A DNA stretch of 64,000 bases from Pseudogymnoascus destructans (GCF_001641265.1 NW_020167532.1:1-64000); one strand, 5' to 3'; counted from the stretch's first letter, positions 43,821 to 53,877 are shown. The notes: generated by a model not told the origin, from the sequence alone. Numbers and translations are program-made.

Positions 43821-44190
43821 ATGTCCACCAAACAACGAATGGCCAACCGGCAGCTGCCTACTCCGAAGCAGAACATGATAAGTTTCGTCACGAAACGAAC
43901 AAGGCATGCTCAACAGCCAAAGAAGCCTAAGCGCACCGCCGAGGACTACCGGGTTATGGGACAAGAGCTCAACACCAAATCTGAAGCCACGAAAGAGAAC
44001 GTCCGAGGCATATAGCGCAAGTGGACTAAGTAAGTCAACAACGTCCCCCTCGAGATTCCTATCACTTACTCGAGATAAGGTTCTGCGCATTTAAAGGTGT
44101 GGACGACGTGCGAGGGGCTATCCAACAATGCGATAGGGGGGCGACTATGTCGTTCCTATGCTTCATCTGCGAGAATTATAAAGTTAAGGC
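43821..44190 (+). pseudogene. Unidentified remnant, possibly the N-terminal part of a DUF3435-type protein
   Basis: A 64-residue frame (MSTKQRMANRQ, TAEDYRVMGQELNTKSEATKENVRG) ends at a TAG at 44013-44015. It continues after it as RKWTK and then, past a possible intron, as PLEIPITYS, DDVRGAIQQCDRGATMSFL and CENYKVK. The order (linker, KENVR..WTKW-like, then a helix with YKVK) recalls the N-terminal region of fungal DUF3435 recombinases, but the match is from memory and weak. Alternatively it is an unrelated relic. Confidence 0.3.
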
Positions 44191-44245
44191 GTTCAATTCG
44201 TGTCCACCAGTACCTGCTTCAGTTCAAACACACTCTACAATCGGG

Positions 44246-44821
44246 TCAAGGGCACACCATGGATACAAACGGGATGTCGAGCAAGTCATCGAATGCCGCC
44301 GTCATTGCTTCATTACGGGTGAGTGTCAGCAGGTACTGCTGCCGCTTGCCTCGCAGGCGCGCCTTCCACCGCATTTCAAAGCTGAAATTCCGCTGGAAAT
44401 GGTAGCACCACATCTTGTAGTAGATCTCGCCATCTGAGGGCTTCTCCTCGTTGGAGTATTCTTCGACGAGGCATGTCTTCAGGTCGACATTCAGGTCTAG
44501 GTAGTCACATGTTAGCACGACCCTGTATTTTCAGAAAGCCTCGATTTTACCTGAGAGGTACAGATCAACCGTCCACCAATCGTCCCCAGGATCGAAAAAT
44601 TCCCGCCCAGCTTCGACCCTGTGCCAGCCGTGGAGACACTCAAGATGGAAGCTGGTCGGAAATTCGAGCAGGGGATAGTCGGGCACCTCATTATTAGTCA
44701 GCAAGGCGTCCGCCGTCTTCCCCAACCGCTGCATTGCGGCATCGAGGCTTTCCTGGTCAATGATTGCAGGGACGTGATTGCAGAAAGGCAGTCAATGACA
44801 TCCTTCCTTCCGAAAACAGCT
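44246..44821 (-). pseudogene. DUF3723 gene remnant
   Basis: Read leftward, an exon (to 44551) contains IDQESLDAAMQRLGKTADALL, HLECLHGWHRVEAGREFF and WWTVDLYLS. A canonical 54-nt intron (44497-44550) joins in frame to LNVDLKTCLVEEYSNEEKPSDGEIYYK and a Trp/Arg-rich segment. These are hallmark stretches of DUF3723, a large fungal family of unknown function that is repeatedly found as cargo of Starship elements. The frame closes at 44246 after about 150 residues of the expected several hundred, and the region upstream of 44821 is out of frame, so both ends are lost. Confidence 0.75.
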
Positions 44822-45503
44822 GCATATCGAGGGCTGAAGGGAGTGGACTAGAATGGAGGCTGGAGGGAGGAAGAGGGTGGTGGGAATGAGTGTGCCCTGG
44901 GTCGTGTGGTACTTATAATACCATCGGTGCATCTGGGCTGCTTCTAACTAGGTACCACCCAATTTGCTGCTGGTAGTCAAAGGCCTGTCCGCTTCTCTTT
45001 CAGCTCTAACATGTTCCAGGCCCTTTGTCTTTCTGACATAAATGCTCCGTTTCCCCACCTGCTGCACACCAGTCGCAGCTGCCGTCATTTACATTTGCCT
45101 ATGAATAATGGAGTCTCTCTCTGCCAATGACCGACTACAGTCTGCTTCAACCACTGCCAACGACCTTGAGCACAATGTTTCCGTCAAGGACAATCGTATG
45201 ACTAGGATCATCTTTGGCGATGGGCCTGATCTCGACACCAATGTGTCATACTGACATTCGTTGCACTCAGTTTGCTATCAAACTCAAGAGCAAACTTGGA
45301 AATCTCCTCCTCAAACCTACAAGTCACTATACATATTTTGGCTTGTCACACCAACAACAAGAGCAATACTACTCAACGATTGCTACAACCCTCTATGATT
45401 CATTACATGTCATTGCTCCTTAGTTACTGGGCCCATATGACCACATAGCATATCTCTACAACCCTCTATGATTCATTACATGACATCACTCATACTACCA
45501 CAT

Positions 45504-46445
45504 TGTAATGGTGGGTGCACCAGATGTGAGAATCTAGCCACCCAAGGAAGGGATGATTTTACTAAGACAACACACTGTCTTAGGAAACAGAGCCAAAGGG
45601 TTGTAGCTTAGACTATTCCACAACGCAGCAATCAGGTGTGTGATGTAGTGAAGTGGTTCAGACAAGTTGCAACAAATGTTGAGTCTGGGAACTCAGGGGT
45701 AAGTCAGAGGTTAACACCTCACTGACTTTTCAGAAACAAGGAGTAACAAGATGAATGCTTGGAAGCTTGGAAAAGACGTGGAAGTATGTGATAGTTGATT
45801 TACTGTATTGTCTGCTTGCCCTTTCTTAAGGAAAGGGCAATCCTATTTATGCTAAAGGAGTGTAGTTCTCTCATTTTCCAAGACTTTCCATGACTTACCA
45901 GGCTTGGTAACTGTAGTCGACGTAAGAGAATCCCATAGAACCATCTCTTAGGTTCGTAGCCTATAGGAAGTAAAAGGAGGTCCAAGGTCAGAGTACCCCT
46001 ATAGACAAATTATGTCATAGACAAATTATGTCATAGACAAATTATGTCATAGACAAATTATGTCATAACTTAACCAATCTTGTGGGTAACTAAAGAGCGA
46101 TGACATGTAATGAATCATAGAGGTTCGTAGGAGCTTTTAGAGCTATCGTTCATGCTCCTAGGCCTCTAGTTGGTAGAGATATGTCATGTGGTAGTATGAG
46201 TGATGTCATGTAATGAATCATAGAGGGTTGTAGAGATATGCTATGTGGTAATATCGGCCCAGTAACTAAGGAGCGATGACGTGTAATGAATCATAGATGG
46301 TTGTAGCAATCGTTGAGTAGTATTGCTCTTGTTGTTGGTGTGATAAGCCAAAATATGTATAGTGACTTGTAGGTTTGAGGAGGAGATTTCCAAGTTTGCT
46401 CTTGAGTTTGATAGCAAACTGAGTGCAACGAATGTCAGTATGACA
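45504..46445 (-). mobile_element. Nested solo LTR in opposite orientation
   Basis: This 942-bp copy, read on the minus strand, runs from TGTCATACTG to CCATTACA. It is flanked by the exact 5-bp direct repeat CACAT (45499-45503 and 46446-46450). It therefore inserted into the outer LTR of the same family and later lost its interior by LTR-LTR recombination. It holds four copies of a 16-bp tandem unit. Confidence 0.85.
46005..46068. repeat. 16-bp VNTR inside the LTR (4 copies)
   Basis: ACAAATTATGTCATAG occurs four times here. The outer LTR has two copies (about 46566-46604) and the third LTR one (about 53003-53022). Confidence 0.85.
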
Positions 46446-48285
46446 CACATGACATATCTCTACCAACTAGAGGCCTAGGAGCATGAACGATAGCTCTAAA
46501 AGCTCCTACGAACCTCTATGATTCATTACATGTCATCGCTCTTTAGTTACCCACAAGATTGGTTATGTTATGACATAATTTGTCTATGACATAATCTGTC
46601 TATAGGGGTACTCTGACCTTGGACCTCCTTTCACTTCCTATAGGCTAGGAACCTAGGAGATGGTTCTATGGGATTCTCTTCTGTCGACTACAGTTACCAA
46701 GCCTGGTAAGTCATGGAAAGTCTTGGAAAATAAGAGAACTACATTCCTTTAGCATAAATAGGATTGCCCTTTCCTTAAGAAAGGGCAAGCAGACAATACA
46801 GTAAATCAACTATCACATACTTCCACGTCTTTTCCAAGCTTCCAAGCATTCATCTTGTTACTCCTTGTTTCTGAAAAGTCAGTGAGGTGTTAACCTCTGA
46901 CTTACCCCTGAGTTCCCAGACTCAACATTTGTTGCAACTTGTCTGAACCACTTCACTACATCACACACCTGATTGCTGCGTTGTGGAATAGTCTAAGCTA
47001 CGACCCTTTGGCTCTGTTTCCTAAGACAGTGTGTTGTCTTAGTAAATTCATCCCTTCCTTGGGTGGCTAGATTCTCACATCTGTGTGCATCCACCATTAC
47101 ATCGAGCCTGACCTTGAAGCTGCTAAGCAGATAGTTAAGTCGGTCGGTGTGATGGAAGGGACAGGCACCATAGGCACCATAAACATATCATTTCTTTCAC
47201 AGGGAGCATTCAATAAGATCTACGAAATTTCCATGCATAAGAATGAGCAAACCCTCATCTTGCGTCTGGCTTTACCGGTCGACCCGTGATACAAATCACT
47301 CAGCGAAGTAGCGACTATGGAATGGATGCGCTATAATACGAATGTCCCAGTACCTACTGTTGTCTCTCACGATGCTTGTAGTGCCAATCCTGTCGGTTTT
47401 GAATGGATTCTAATGACCAAATTGCCTGGGAAGCCGCTGGCTGATGCGTGGAGATCGCTCTCTTACCCCGCTAAAGAAGGACTTGCCAAGCGGTTTGCCG
47501 AATACTCATCCAGTCTTTTCAAGAATCAGCTGAGCGGTATTGGGAATATCTACGCCGCATCGCTTCCCAAGGTGGACCGTATTGTGTCCATGCACTTTTT
47601 CTGCGGTGATCATATACACCAGGATGTGTGCCGCGGGCCTTTCTCCTCGACTAGGAACTGGATGGATGCACGCCTAGCGCTCAGCGAACATGACTGCCGC
47701 TCAACGTTGACTAAATATTCGGACAGGAACGGTATTGATACTGATGACGAGGATGCCCTAGATGACGCACAGCGGACGCTTAAGATTGTCAATAAGCTCA
47801 AGGCCCTTGTGGGCCAAATATTCTCTGTTGATCATCTGGAAGATGAGCCCTCTATGCTATTTCACGACGACCTTCCTCAGCACAACATCCTTGTTAACGA
47901 CAGCGGCGCTCTAACGGGTGTGCTGGACTGGGAGTGCGTCTCCGCCCTGCCACGGTGGAAGGCGTGCTATTATCCTTCGTTTTTGGAAGGCCGACCGCAA
48001 GAGAAGAGACCTGAACTAGCGAGATACAAACGCGAATCGAGCGGCGTGCCGGCGGACCTCTATTGGGATCACTTGATGGAATATGAACTTACAACCTTAC
48101 GACGGGTTTTTCTCGATGAGATGGCGAGACTAGAGCCAGGTTGGGTGGAAATCTTCAACTCAAGTCAGTTGCAGAGAGACCTAGATCTCGCGGTGCAGAA
48201 CTGTGATATCAATGAATGGATTGACGAGATTGTTGCTAGGAGAAGCAACATACGCAGTTTGCAGGATAGGATCGATGATACTTAG

Positions 48286-49268
48286 CCTAAGCCCCCTTTC
48301 CACATTCCATTCGGATAGAGTTAGCAACATGTCAGGCGGTTTCATAAGGTATACTCTCAGGTATGAGGCCCAACCAGCCACTGCCAGCAAATAAAGGACA
48401 GCCTTCAGCACCAAGGGTTGGAAGACGAGACCGCGGTTGTGGCCCCTCTCTCACACAACGTCAATCCATATCATAAGGACAGTGAGGATAATGAGGATAA
48501 TGAAGATGACGAGGACGAGGATGTGCGACCTCCAAGACAACGAAAGCGGCGCCGCATAGAGTCTGACGCGTCAATCCATACCATAAGGACAGTGAGGATA
48601 ATGAGGATAATGCTCATCCACTGTAGCCCAAGAACAGACCTGCACTACTCGAGGTTCTACAGTTTCTCGGAGTTCACCAGCCGATGCGGAGTCAATTCTA
48701 GGCACGGATTACCAAGAATATCCATTGCAGGGCTTTCTCAAGTGCGTGAGGATCGGACGAGAGGCGACTTACAACCTAGAGTCAGGCTGCTAGATGTTCC
48801 AGATTCGTTCAGACCATCAGTCGGTCTCCACATATCAAATTCCACGTCTGGCAGGGAACCTCTTGGAAGATCAGCTCCTCCACGGCTTTGCGCATCTCAT
48901 GCAAAGAGGTCGCAGACCGCAGAAGCAGAGAAAGCGTGGGATATGAGGAGCAAGAAGACGATAAGCTGATGTGCCTGAAGAGCAAAGGCTTTACGGTGGA
49001 AAGACATACACCTCGCTTTTAACAATGCTTTCCCGGGGAGGGAGAGGAGCATCGGGTCGCTTCAAGTACGCTATTGCAACGAGTTGAAGGGCAGGCACTC
49101 TAGATCTGATGACAAATAGGATTGTTTGTTAATTGTTTTGGTTTTATTTCCCACGAATTCCTTTGTGCTATGCAAATTATCCAGTCAGGAACGTTCCCAT
49201 CACGCTTGTAACCCCTTGAGCCAGCTTGTTTACTACAATGCCCCCTAAACGAGTGGCGTATAGAACTC
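48286..49268. other. Gap with an unidentified open frame
   Basis: A 183-residue frame at 48418-48969 (plus) has an acidic stretch (DNEDDEDEDV), a basic RKRRR patch and no recognised domain. A sequence of about 40 bases (CATAAGGACAGTGAGGATAA core) occurs twice, near 48470 and 48575. I regard it as a relic; no other gene is seen. Confidence 0.35.
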
Positions 49269-50474
49269 CTACGGCTCAAGCATAGCCATCTCACCACACT
49301 CCACCGTCGGAATCGCTTCGACCCAATCCCACCAATCCCACCCCTTCGGCGATCCCATCCCATTCCCTCTCTCCATCTTCGCCACATACTCCTCGCGGCT
49401 CCTCGTCGCATAATGATGCAGCGCCACCCTCCTTCTTGTAATCGGCACCCGCCACGCCAAGCGATCCACCGTATCGCCATCCTCCCCCACTGTCCTAGCC
49501 CCCTTTTTCAGTTCAAACTTATGCACCTCCGGTTTCGCGGCGCGGAGCGGCTTGACGATGACTTTGATGTGCTCGTTCTCCGTGCCGACGTCGGGGCTGT
49601 GGTTGGGGTCCTGGTCCTCGATGCAGCGCCTGAAACCCTTCCGCGCACTCTGGGGGCGGGTGAGCAGGCCGCCGCTGGTGTGGATCTGCCAGTTGACAGC
49701 GAAGGCGCCGACGGAGTCGTCGTCATCGTAGGGCGCGAGGATGGAGTGCAGGGTCTCGTTGCCTTGCACCTCGAGGTACTCGTCGGCATCAATGAAGGCC
49801 ATCCATTTGTGTCGGTCGCCGAACAGCTTCAAGCAGTCAGAGTAGCTGGCGAGCTGCTGGTAGGGGTGGTGCAGCGCGGGGTGGTAGTAACGGTGCGTGA
49901 TGGCCTTCGGGTCGACGAAGGCGCTGTAGTTGTAGGTTGCGAGCGCGGGCGAGGAGCCGTCGTCCATGACGTAGAAGCGGCGGATCGAGAGGTGGTGGTA
50001 GTGATGCGTGAGCCACTCCGTTAGGTCGGCGTATTGGTCTTTCACGGAGAGGCAGATGGCGATGTCCTCGGCGGTGTCGCCGGCGGAGAAGGGCGCGACG
50101 GAGGTGGGTATTGAGATGTAAGGTGTTGTCGTGGGGGTGATCGCGCCCAGCTTCCCGACGTGCGTCGAGTATGCATTCCGCAGCGTGTCGTCGATGAAGA
50201 TAAAGTGGCCGACCGACAGCACGGCGAGGGTGAGCGCCACGGTCCGCCAGCGCAACTTGCCCAGAACAGCCGAGGCGCGCTGCAGCATTGCGGCGCAAGA
50301 ACGGTGCATCACGACGCTATCGCCGGGCTTGGCTCTACTCGATGAGAGACAGACGGGTGTGATGGCCTTGACGGCCTTGATGGTCTTGATGGCTTTGATG
50401 GCTTTGATGGAGATGGTATGCCTCATTTGAAAGACGATCGCCACGAGCGCCACAATCGGCCGCACCAGACGCAA
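49269..50474 (-). CDS. GT92/GT2-like glycosyltransferase, type II membrane protein
   Basis: An open frame of up to 401 residues has a single hydrophobic anchor (VALTLAVLSVGHFIFI). The catalytic region contains DIAICLSVKDQYADLTEWL, FYVMDDGSSP, WMAFIDADEYLEV (DxD-type metal site) and EHIKVIVKP. This fits the GT92/DUF23 group, Golgi enzymes that add sugars using nucleotide-sugar donors. The start is ambiguous: 50474 adds 55 residues including a 9-bp-repeat-encoded run (IKAIKAIKTIKAVKAI). The ATG at 50309 (MHRSCAAMLQR) gives a normal type II protein of 346 residues and is preferred. The gene appears intact although its neighbours are decayed. Acceptor and role are unknown. Confidence 0.78.
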   Translation of the reverse strand: MRLVRPIVALVAIVFQMRHTISIKAIKAIKTIKAVKAITPVCLSSSRAKPGDSVVMHRSCAAMLQRASAVLGKLRWRTVALTLAVLSVGHFIFIDDTLRNAYSTHVGKLGAITPTTTPYISIPTSVAPFSAGDTAEDIAICLSVKDQYADLTEWLTHHYHHLSIRRFYVMDDGSSPALATYNYSAFVDPKAITHRYYHPALHHPYQQLASYSDCLKLFGDRHKWMAFIDADEYLEVQGNETLHSILAPYDDDDSVGAFAVNWQIHTSGGLLTRPQSARKGFRRCIEDQDPNHSPDVGTENEHIKVIVKPLRAAKPEVHKFELKKGARTVGEDGDTVDRLAWRVPITRRRVALHHYATRSREEYVAKMERGNGMGSPKGWDWWDWVEAIPTVECGEMAMLEP

Positions 50475-50529
50475 CCATCCGTTCGGCGTCAGGAACGGGA
50501 TTCCCGATCATCGCCTGTCTACCTTCGAA

Positions 50530-50625
50530 AACCCTTTCAAAACCCTGCAAAACCCTGCAAAACCCTTTCAAAACCCTGCAAAACCCTGAAAACCCCTGCA
50601 AAACCCTGCAAAACCCTGCAAAACA
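50530..50625. repeat. CAAAACCCTG minisatellite
   Basis: About nine copies of a 10-bp unit (CAAAACCCTG, some with CAAAACCCTTT) upstream of the GT92-like gene. Confidence 0.85.
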
Positions 50626-50985
50626 GGCACTAGCCTCCCCCACCAACGTGATCAATCAATGCTTGTGTTGCGCGCTGTGCCTCGCTTGCACACTTCCCAC
50701 TGAATCAACGAGGGTTTCGGCTTGTCCGGCTTGTCCATCGAAGCTTATCTTTTCCTTACTCCGGTAGATATGAGGGATATGTTGATTGTTTCGACTGCTC
50801 TTGCTCGGTCGTGTTCCTGGTCAGCCCCTCTCGCATTCGCGCCGGGGTAGGTCCCCCGTCCTATGCCAATGACAATGATTCCTTAAAATACAAGGTAAGA
50901 ATATCTCCAAGTCATTGAACTATGCTAAGTATCATCAAAGGATTTTGAAGTGCTCTTAATTCATGGGTCTGACGGTCCAGAACTT

Positions 50986-51025
50986 CCTTCGCAAGCCGGA
51001 GCAGTCAAGCTCCGGCTTGCGAAGG
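50986..51025. repeat. Perfect 17-bp hairpin
   Basis: Arms 50986-51002 and 51009-51025 (CCTTCGCAAGCCGGAGC and its complement) flank the loop AGTCAA. It lies about 70 bases upstream of the DUF3435 remnant. Confidence 0.85.
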
Positions 51026-51065
51026 GACGGACAAAGGTACCTTATTAGCCCTTATTCTATGCCAC

Positions 51066-52140
51066 TGATTAACAGAGGGTAGATGTACTGTTGTGACCCT
51101 CCACAAGGACCGCAAGTGTCGAGCGCAGTGCCCTGTCACTATGTTCCTCGGTTTGGCCTTTGCGGACCACGCTTTTGAGGACATAAACCCAAGGCAACTT
51201 GGTTATCTAAAGATTGATGAGCTTACTAGCCATTTGCCTCTCAAGATCAAGGACAGCATGCTCGAAGTTCCAGTTTGCCGTGTGTACTCGAAAGGTGCAA
51301 TAAGCCCATCCAAAGCCATAACATACAATGTCCTTCGAAACCAAGCAAATCAGCTAGGCCAGCGTCTTGGCTATCAAGCGGTCCTTCGGCCATATAACTT
51401 TCGGCGCGGTACAGCCAACGCCATAGCTGGCGAAGTCACCGCCGAGGAGTACACAAAGTTGTTAAACCACACCACTAAGACATCTGCTGAATATTATGCC
51501 TCGGATGAAGTCCAAGTGGACTCGCAGAACCACTTCTTACAAGCAGCTCAAGAGATGGGGCGTCTACATAAACTGCGGGGCATGAATTTCTACAAACAAT
51601 CGCACGCTCCAAGCTGCCTTCAACATTCGGAGAACCAGAAGATCATCAACGACCCAGAATACAAATGCCTGGAAGCGATTGAGTCAGAAGTCTTGGGTGA
51701 GATTTCTCAAAATGTGGCAAACAAGGAGTGTGTGGGGTCAGTGCTGCAGAAGCGTTTAGCAGGTGCTATAAGCAAACGCAAGAACTACTATAGGCGGGCT
51801 TACGAGAAAGCCTATCGGAAGTACAGATCAGATTTTTTTCAAGAAGTGGGACCAAGAGAAGTCCAACGCCAGATTCAAGCCATGGAGGGAAGTGAAAGAG
51901 ACCTCTATTTCTGACAGCTTTTCCGATCTACACCACTCTAGCAGAGGTGTTGCTGCCGGATACTGCAAGAGAGCATATTGCAGAGGTATTCTTCCGCACT
52001 GAAACTGAGAGCAAGGGGCTTCCGGATACCAGAGTCCTTGAAGCACTCCAGGCTTTATCTGCTCCCGAACCATATGTTCTATATTATCCGGACGAGATAC
52101 CCGTTGTTACAATATCAAGTGCGCCTTGCAGCTTGAGTGA
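51066..52140 (+). pseudogene. DUF3435 tyrosine-recombinase remnant (Starship captain family)
   Basis: The open frame (51093-51914) starts inside the domain: VTLHKDRKCRAQCPVTMFL and LALADHAFE-like text, then LRPYNFRRGTANAI with the catalytic Arg region, LLNHTTKTSAEYY with candidate catalytic His and Tyr, and a basic helical segment (RKNYYRRAYEKAYRKY). After the stop the family-like tail continues in another frame (VLEALQALS, YVLYYPDEIP, about 51947-52100), so there is a frameshift. The N-terminal part expected for the family (hundreds of residues) is missing. DUF3435 proteins are tyrosine recombinases that mobilise Starship elements; this one is a dead fragment. The link to a former Starship is inference. 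Confidence 0.75.
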
Positions 52141-52187
52141 GGGTTCAGGGGTGTGGGGAGCTTTCCGGAGTTGGAGTGAAGTTTTCA

Positions 52188-52241
52188 GTTGTGGAGTGAA
52201 TTCTCAGAACTGGTCTCGCTAAAGAGAATTCACTCCACAAC
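52188..52241. repeat. 18-bp inverted repeat with 18-nt loop
   Basis: GTTGTGGAGTGAATTCTC (52188-52205) pairs perfectly with 52224-52241. A related half-copy (TTGGAGTGAAGTTTTCAG) precedes it. It could be an LTR terminus or an insertion scar just after the recombinase remnant; the sequence following it (to about 52600) has no gene. Confidence 0.7.
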
Positions 52242-52625
52242 AACATAGCTGTATATAGATCGAGCCACTGCTCGAGTGCTCCTCTTCTCTTTCCTTTCTT
52301 CTCTAGATTGAGTTTAATTCATAATACCCAACTGGCGCCCTATGCCTTGGTGAACCGTGACATAAAACTCAATCTCTCTTATACCTCTTTTCCTGCTCTT
52401 TGAGCTGAACCCTCTTCTGAAATCGAAATCGAAATCCACTCTTTGGAAACCCCAGAACCAGAAACCTTATCCTGAAGTCGATTCCAGGACGATCTCGAGG
52501 CAACCCCTCAAAGTTGGCTTTCGACAGTCAGCTCGACACACACACACCACCTTTGCAAGTCAGACCTTTTACAACGCTCCCTCAACAAGGGTATAACTGT
52601 GAGAGAAGTGTGCTCCTCTCGAGTG

Positions 52626-53593
52626 TGTCATACTGACATTCGTTGCACTCAGTTTGCTATCAAACTCAAGAGCAAACTTAGAAATCTCCTCCTCAAACCT
52701 ACAAGTCACCATACATATCTTGGCTTATCACACCAATAACAGAAGCAATACTACTCAACGATTGCTGCAAACCCTTCTACTACATCTGTTTATGCTACAT
52801 ACATCACGGCATATCATTTGGACACTCATTGAACAAGTTATTAAGAAAATCTCCTCCTTAAGGGGGTGGGCCAATACTACCACATGGCATATCTCTACCA
52901 ACTAGAGGCCTAGGAACATGAACGATAGCTCTAGAAGCTTCTACAACCCTCTATGATTCATTACACGTCATCGCTCCTTAGTTACCCACAAGATTGGTTA
53001 AGTTATGACATAATTTGTCTATAGGTACTCTGACCTTGGACCTCCTTTTCACTTCCTATAGGCTAGGAACCCAAGAGATGGTTCTATGGGATTCTCTTAC
53101 GTTCACTACATGATTAGCAAGCTAGTTGTGGGTTGCACTTGATTTCTAATACATTTACCAAGCCTGGTTAGTCATGGAAAGTCATGGAAAATGAGAGAAC
53201 TACACTCCTTTGGCATAAATAGGATTGCCCTTTCCTTAAGAAAGGGCAAGCAGGCAATACAGTAAATCGACTAGCACATACTTCTACGTCTTTTCCAAGC
53301 TTCCAAGCATTGATCTTGTTATTCTCTGTTTTTGAAAAGTCAGTGAGGTGCTAACCTCTGACTTACCCCTGAGTTCTCAGACTCAACATTTGTTGCAACT
53401 TGTCTAAACCACTTCACCACATCATACACCTGATTGCTGCGTTGTGGAATAGTCTAAGCTACAACCCTTTGGCTCTGTTTCCTAAGACAGTGTGTTGTCT
53501 TAGTAAATTCATCCCTTCCTTGGGTGGCTAGATTCTCATATCTGGTGCACCCACCATTACAAGATTCTCATATCTGGTGCACCCACCATTACA
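52626..53593 (+). mobile_element. Third solo LTR of the same family
   Basis: This copy starts TGTCATACTG at 52626 and ends CCATTACA, first at 53561 and, after a 32-bp tandem duplication, again at 53593. It matches the copies at 45.2-47.1 kb, with a small insertion near 53101-53140 and only one VNTR unit. Its right end lies inside the reading frame of a pogo-type transposase. No matching target duplication is seen (GAGTG on the left, CGTAG on the right). Confidence 0.8.
53530..53593. repeat. 32-bp tandem duplication at the LTR end
   Basis: The last 32 bases of the LTR are duplicated exactly (53530-53561 and 53562-53593). Confidence 0.9.
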
Positions 53594-53877
53594 CGTAGGT
53601 GGCATACTGCCCCGTAAACCATATGCCTATTAGCCCCTAATCCTAGGTGATACTGCTCTAGAATCCAGGCCTTTAGGGCTTCTGTTTGAGCTGTAGAAAG
53701 CACCCTATTCTGACCCCCATTTTGGGTAGTTCTGGTGGTTCTAGTGGTTCTTGTGCGGCTGATTTTTGACCGTATAGTCGACCTTGGGATCTTAAAAATC
53801 CGACTTGCAACAGCTACAGATTCAGAGGGATTTGCTGCAAGCCATTCACAGGCATCTGATAGAGAAGTCCCTTCCAT
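53594..53877 (-). pseudogene. N-terminal fragment of a pogo/Fot1-type transposase
   Basis: Starting at 53877, about 95 residues include DACEWLAANPSESVAVASRI and KIPRSTIRSKI (a pipsqueak-type helix-turn-helix). An Arg/Thr-rich hook and STAQTEALKAWILEQ follow, the start of the CENP-B-type second helix-turn-helix. The frame then runs into the solo LTR at 53593 and the whole DDE catalytic domain is absent. The missing part is not found on the far side of the LTR, so this is not a simple insertion. Family role: DNA binding of a cut-and-paste transposase. Confidence 0.75.

Larger units (their letters stand above)
45244..47101 (+). mobile_element. Solo LTR (outer copy), interrupted by a second solo LTR
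   Basis: The outer copy begins TGTCATACTG at 45244 and ends CCATTACA at 47101 (TG..CA termini), with 911 bases of its own split at 45503/46446 by a reverse copy. No internal retrotransposon genes are present. The 5 bases on either side (CAATG and TCGAG) do not match, so the target duplication has decayed or the ends have recombined. Confidence 0.8.
45109..48285 (+). pseudogene. Aminoglycoside-phosphotransferase-like kinase gene, split by LTR insertions
   Basis: The 5' part (45109-45243, MESLSANDRLQ to GPDLDTN) is followed by 1.86 kb of nested solo LTRs. The frame then resumes at 47102 (EPDLEAAKQIVKSVG, SQGAFNKIYE) and runs to 48285. A TGA at 47287-47289, readable as a mutated CGA Arg codon, interrupts LPVDP and YKSLSEVATMEW. 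Downstream the kinase is intact, with GFEWILMTKLPGKPLADAW, the Brenner motif FHDDLPQHN and LDWE. Proteins of this APH/choline-kinase-like family phosphorylate small molecules; fungal members have largely unknown substrates. Linking the 5' part to the kinase is inference from position and frame. Insertion plus nonsense make this a pseudogene. Confidence 0.75.

Noticed and set aside
52619..52623. TCGAG just left of the third LTR copy and also just right of the outer LTR at 47102, suggesting swapped target duplications
   Set aside because: When the LTR start is set by the nested copy's CACAT duplication, the left TCGAG is two bases off the LTR boundary. A five-base match is then weak evidence.
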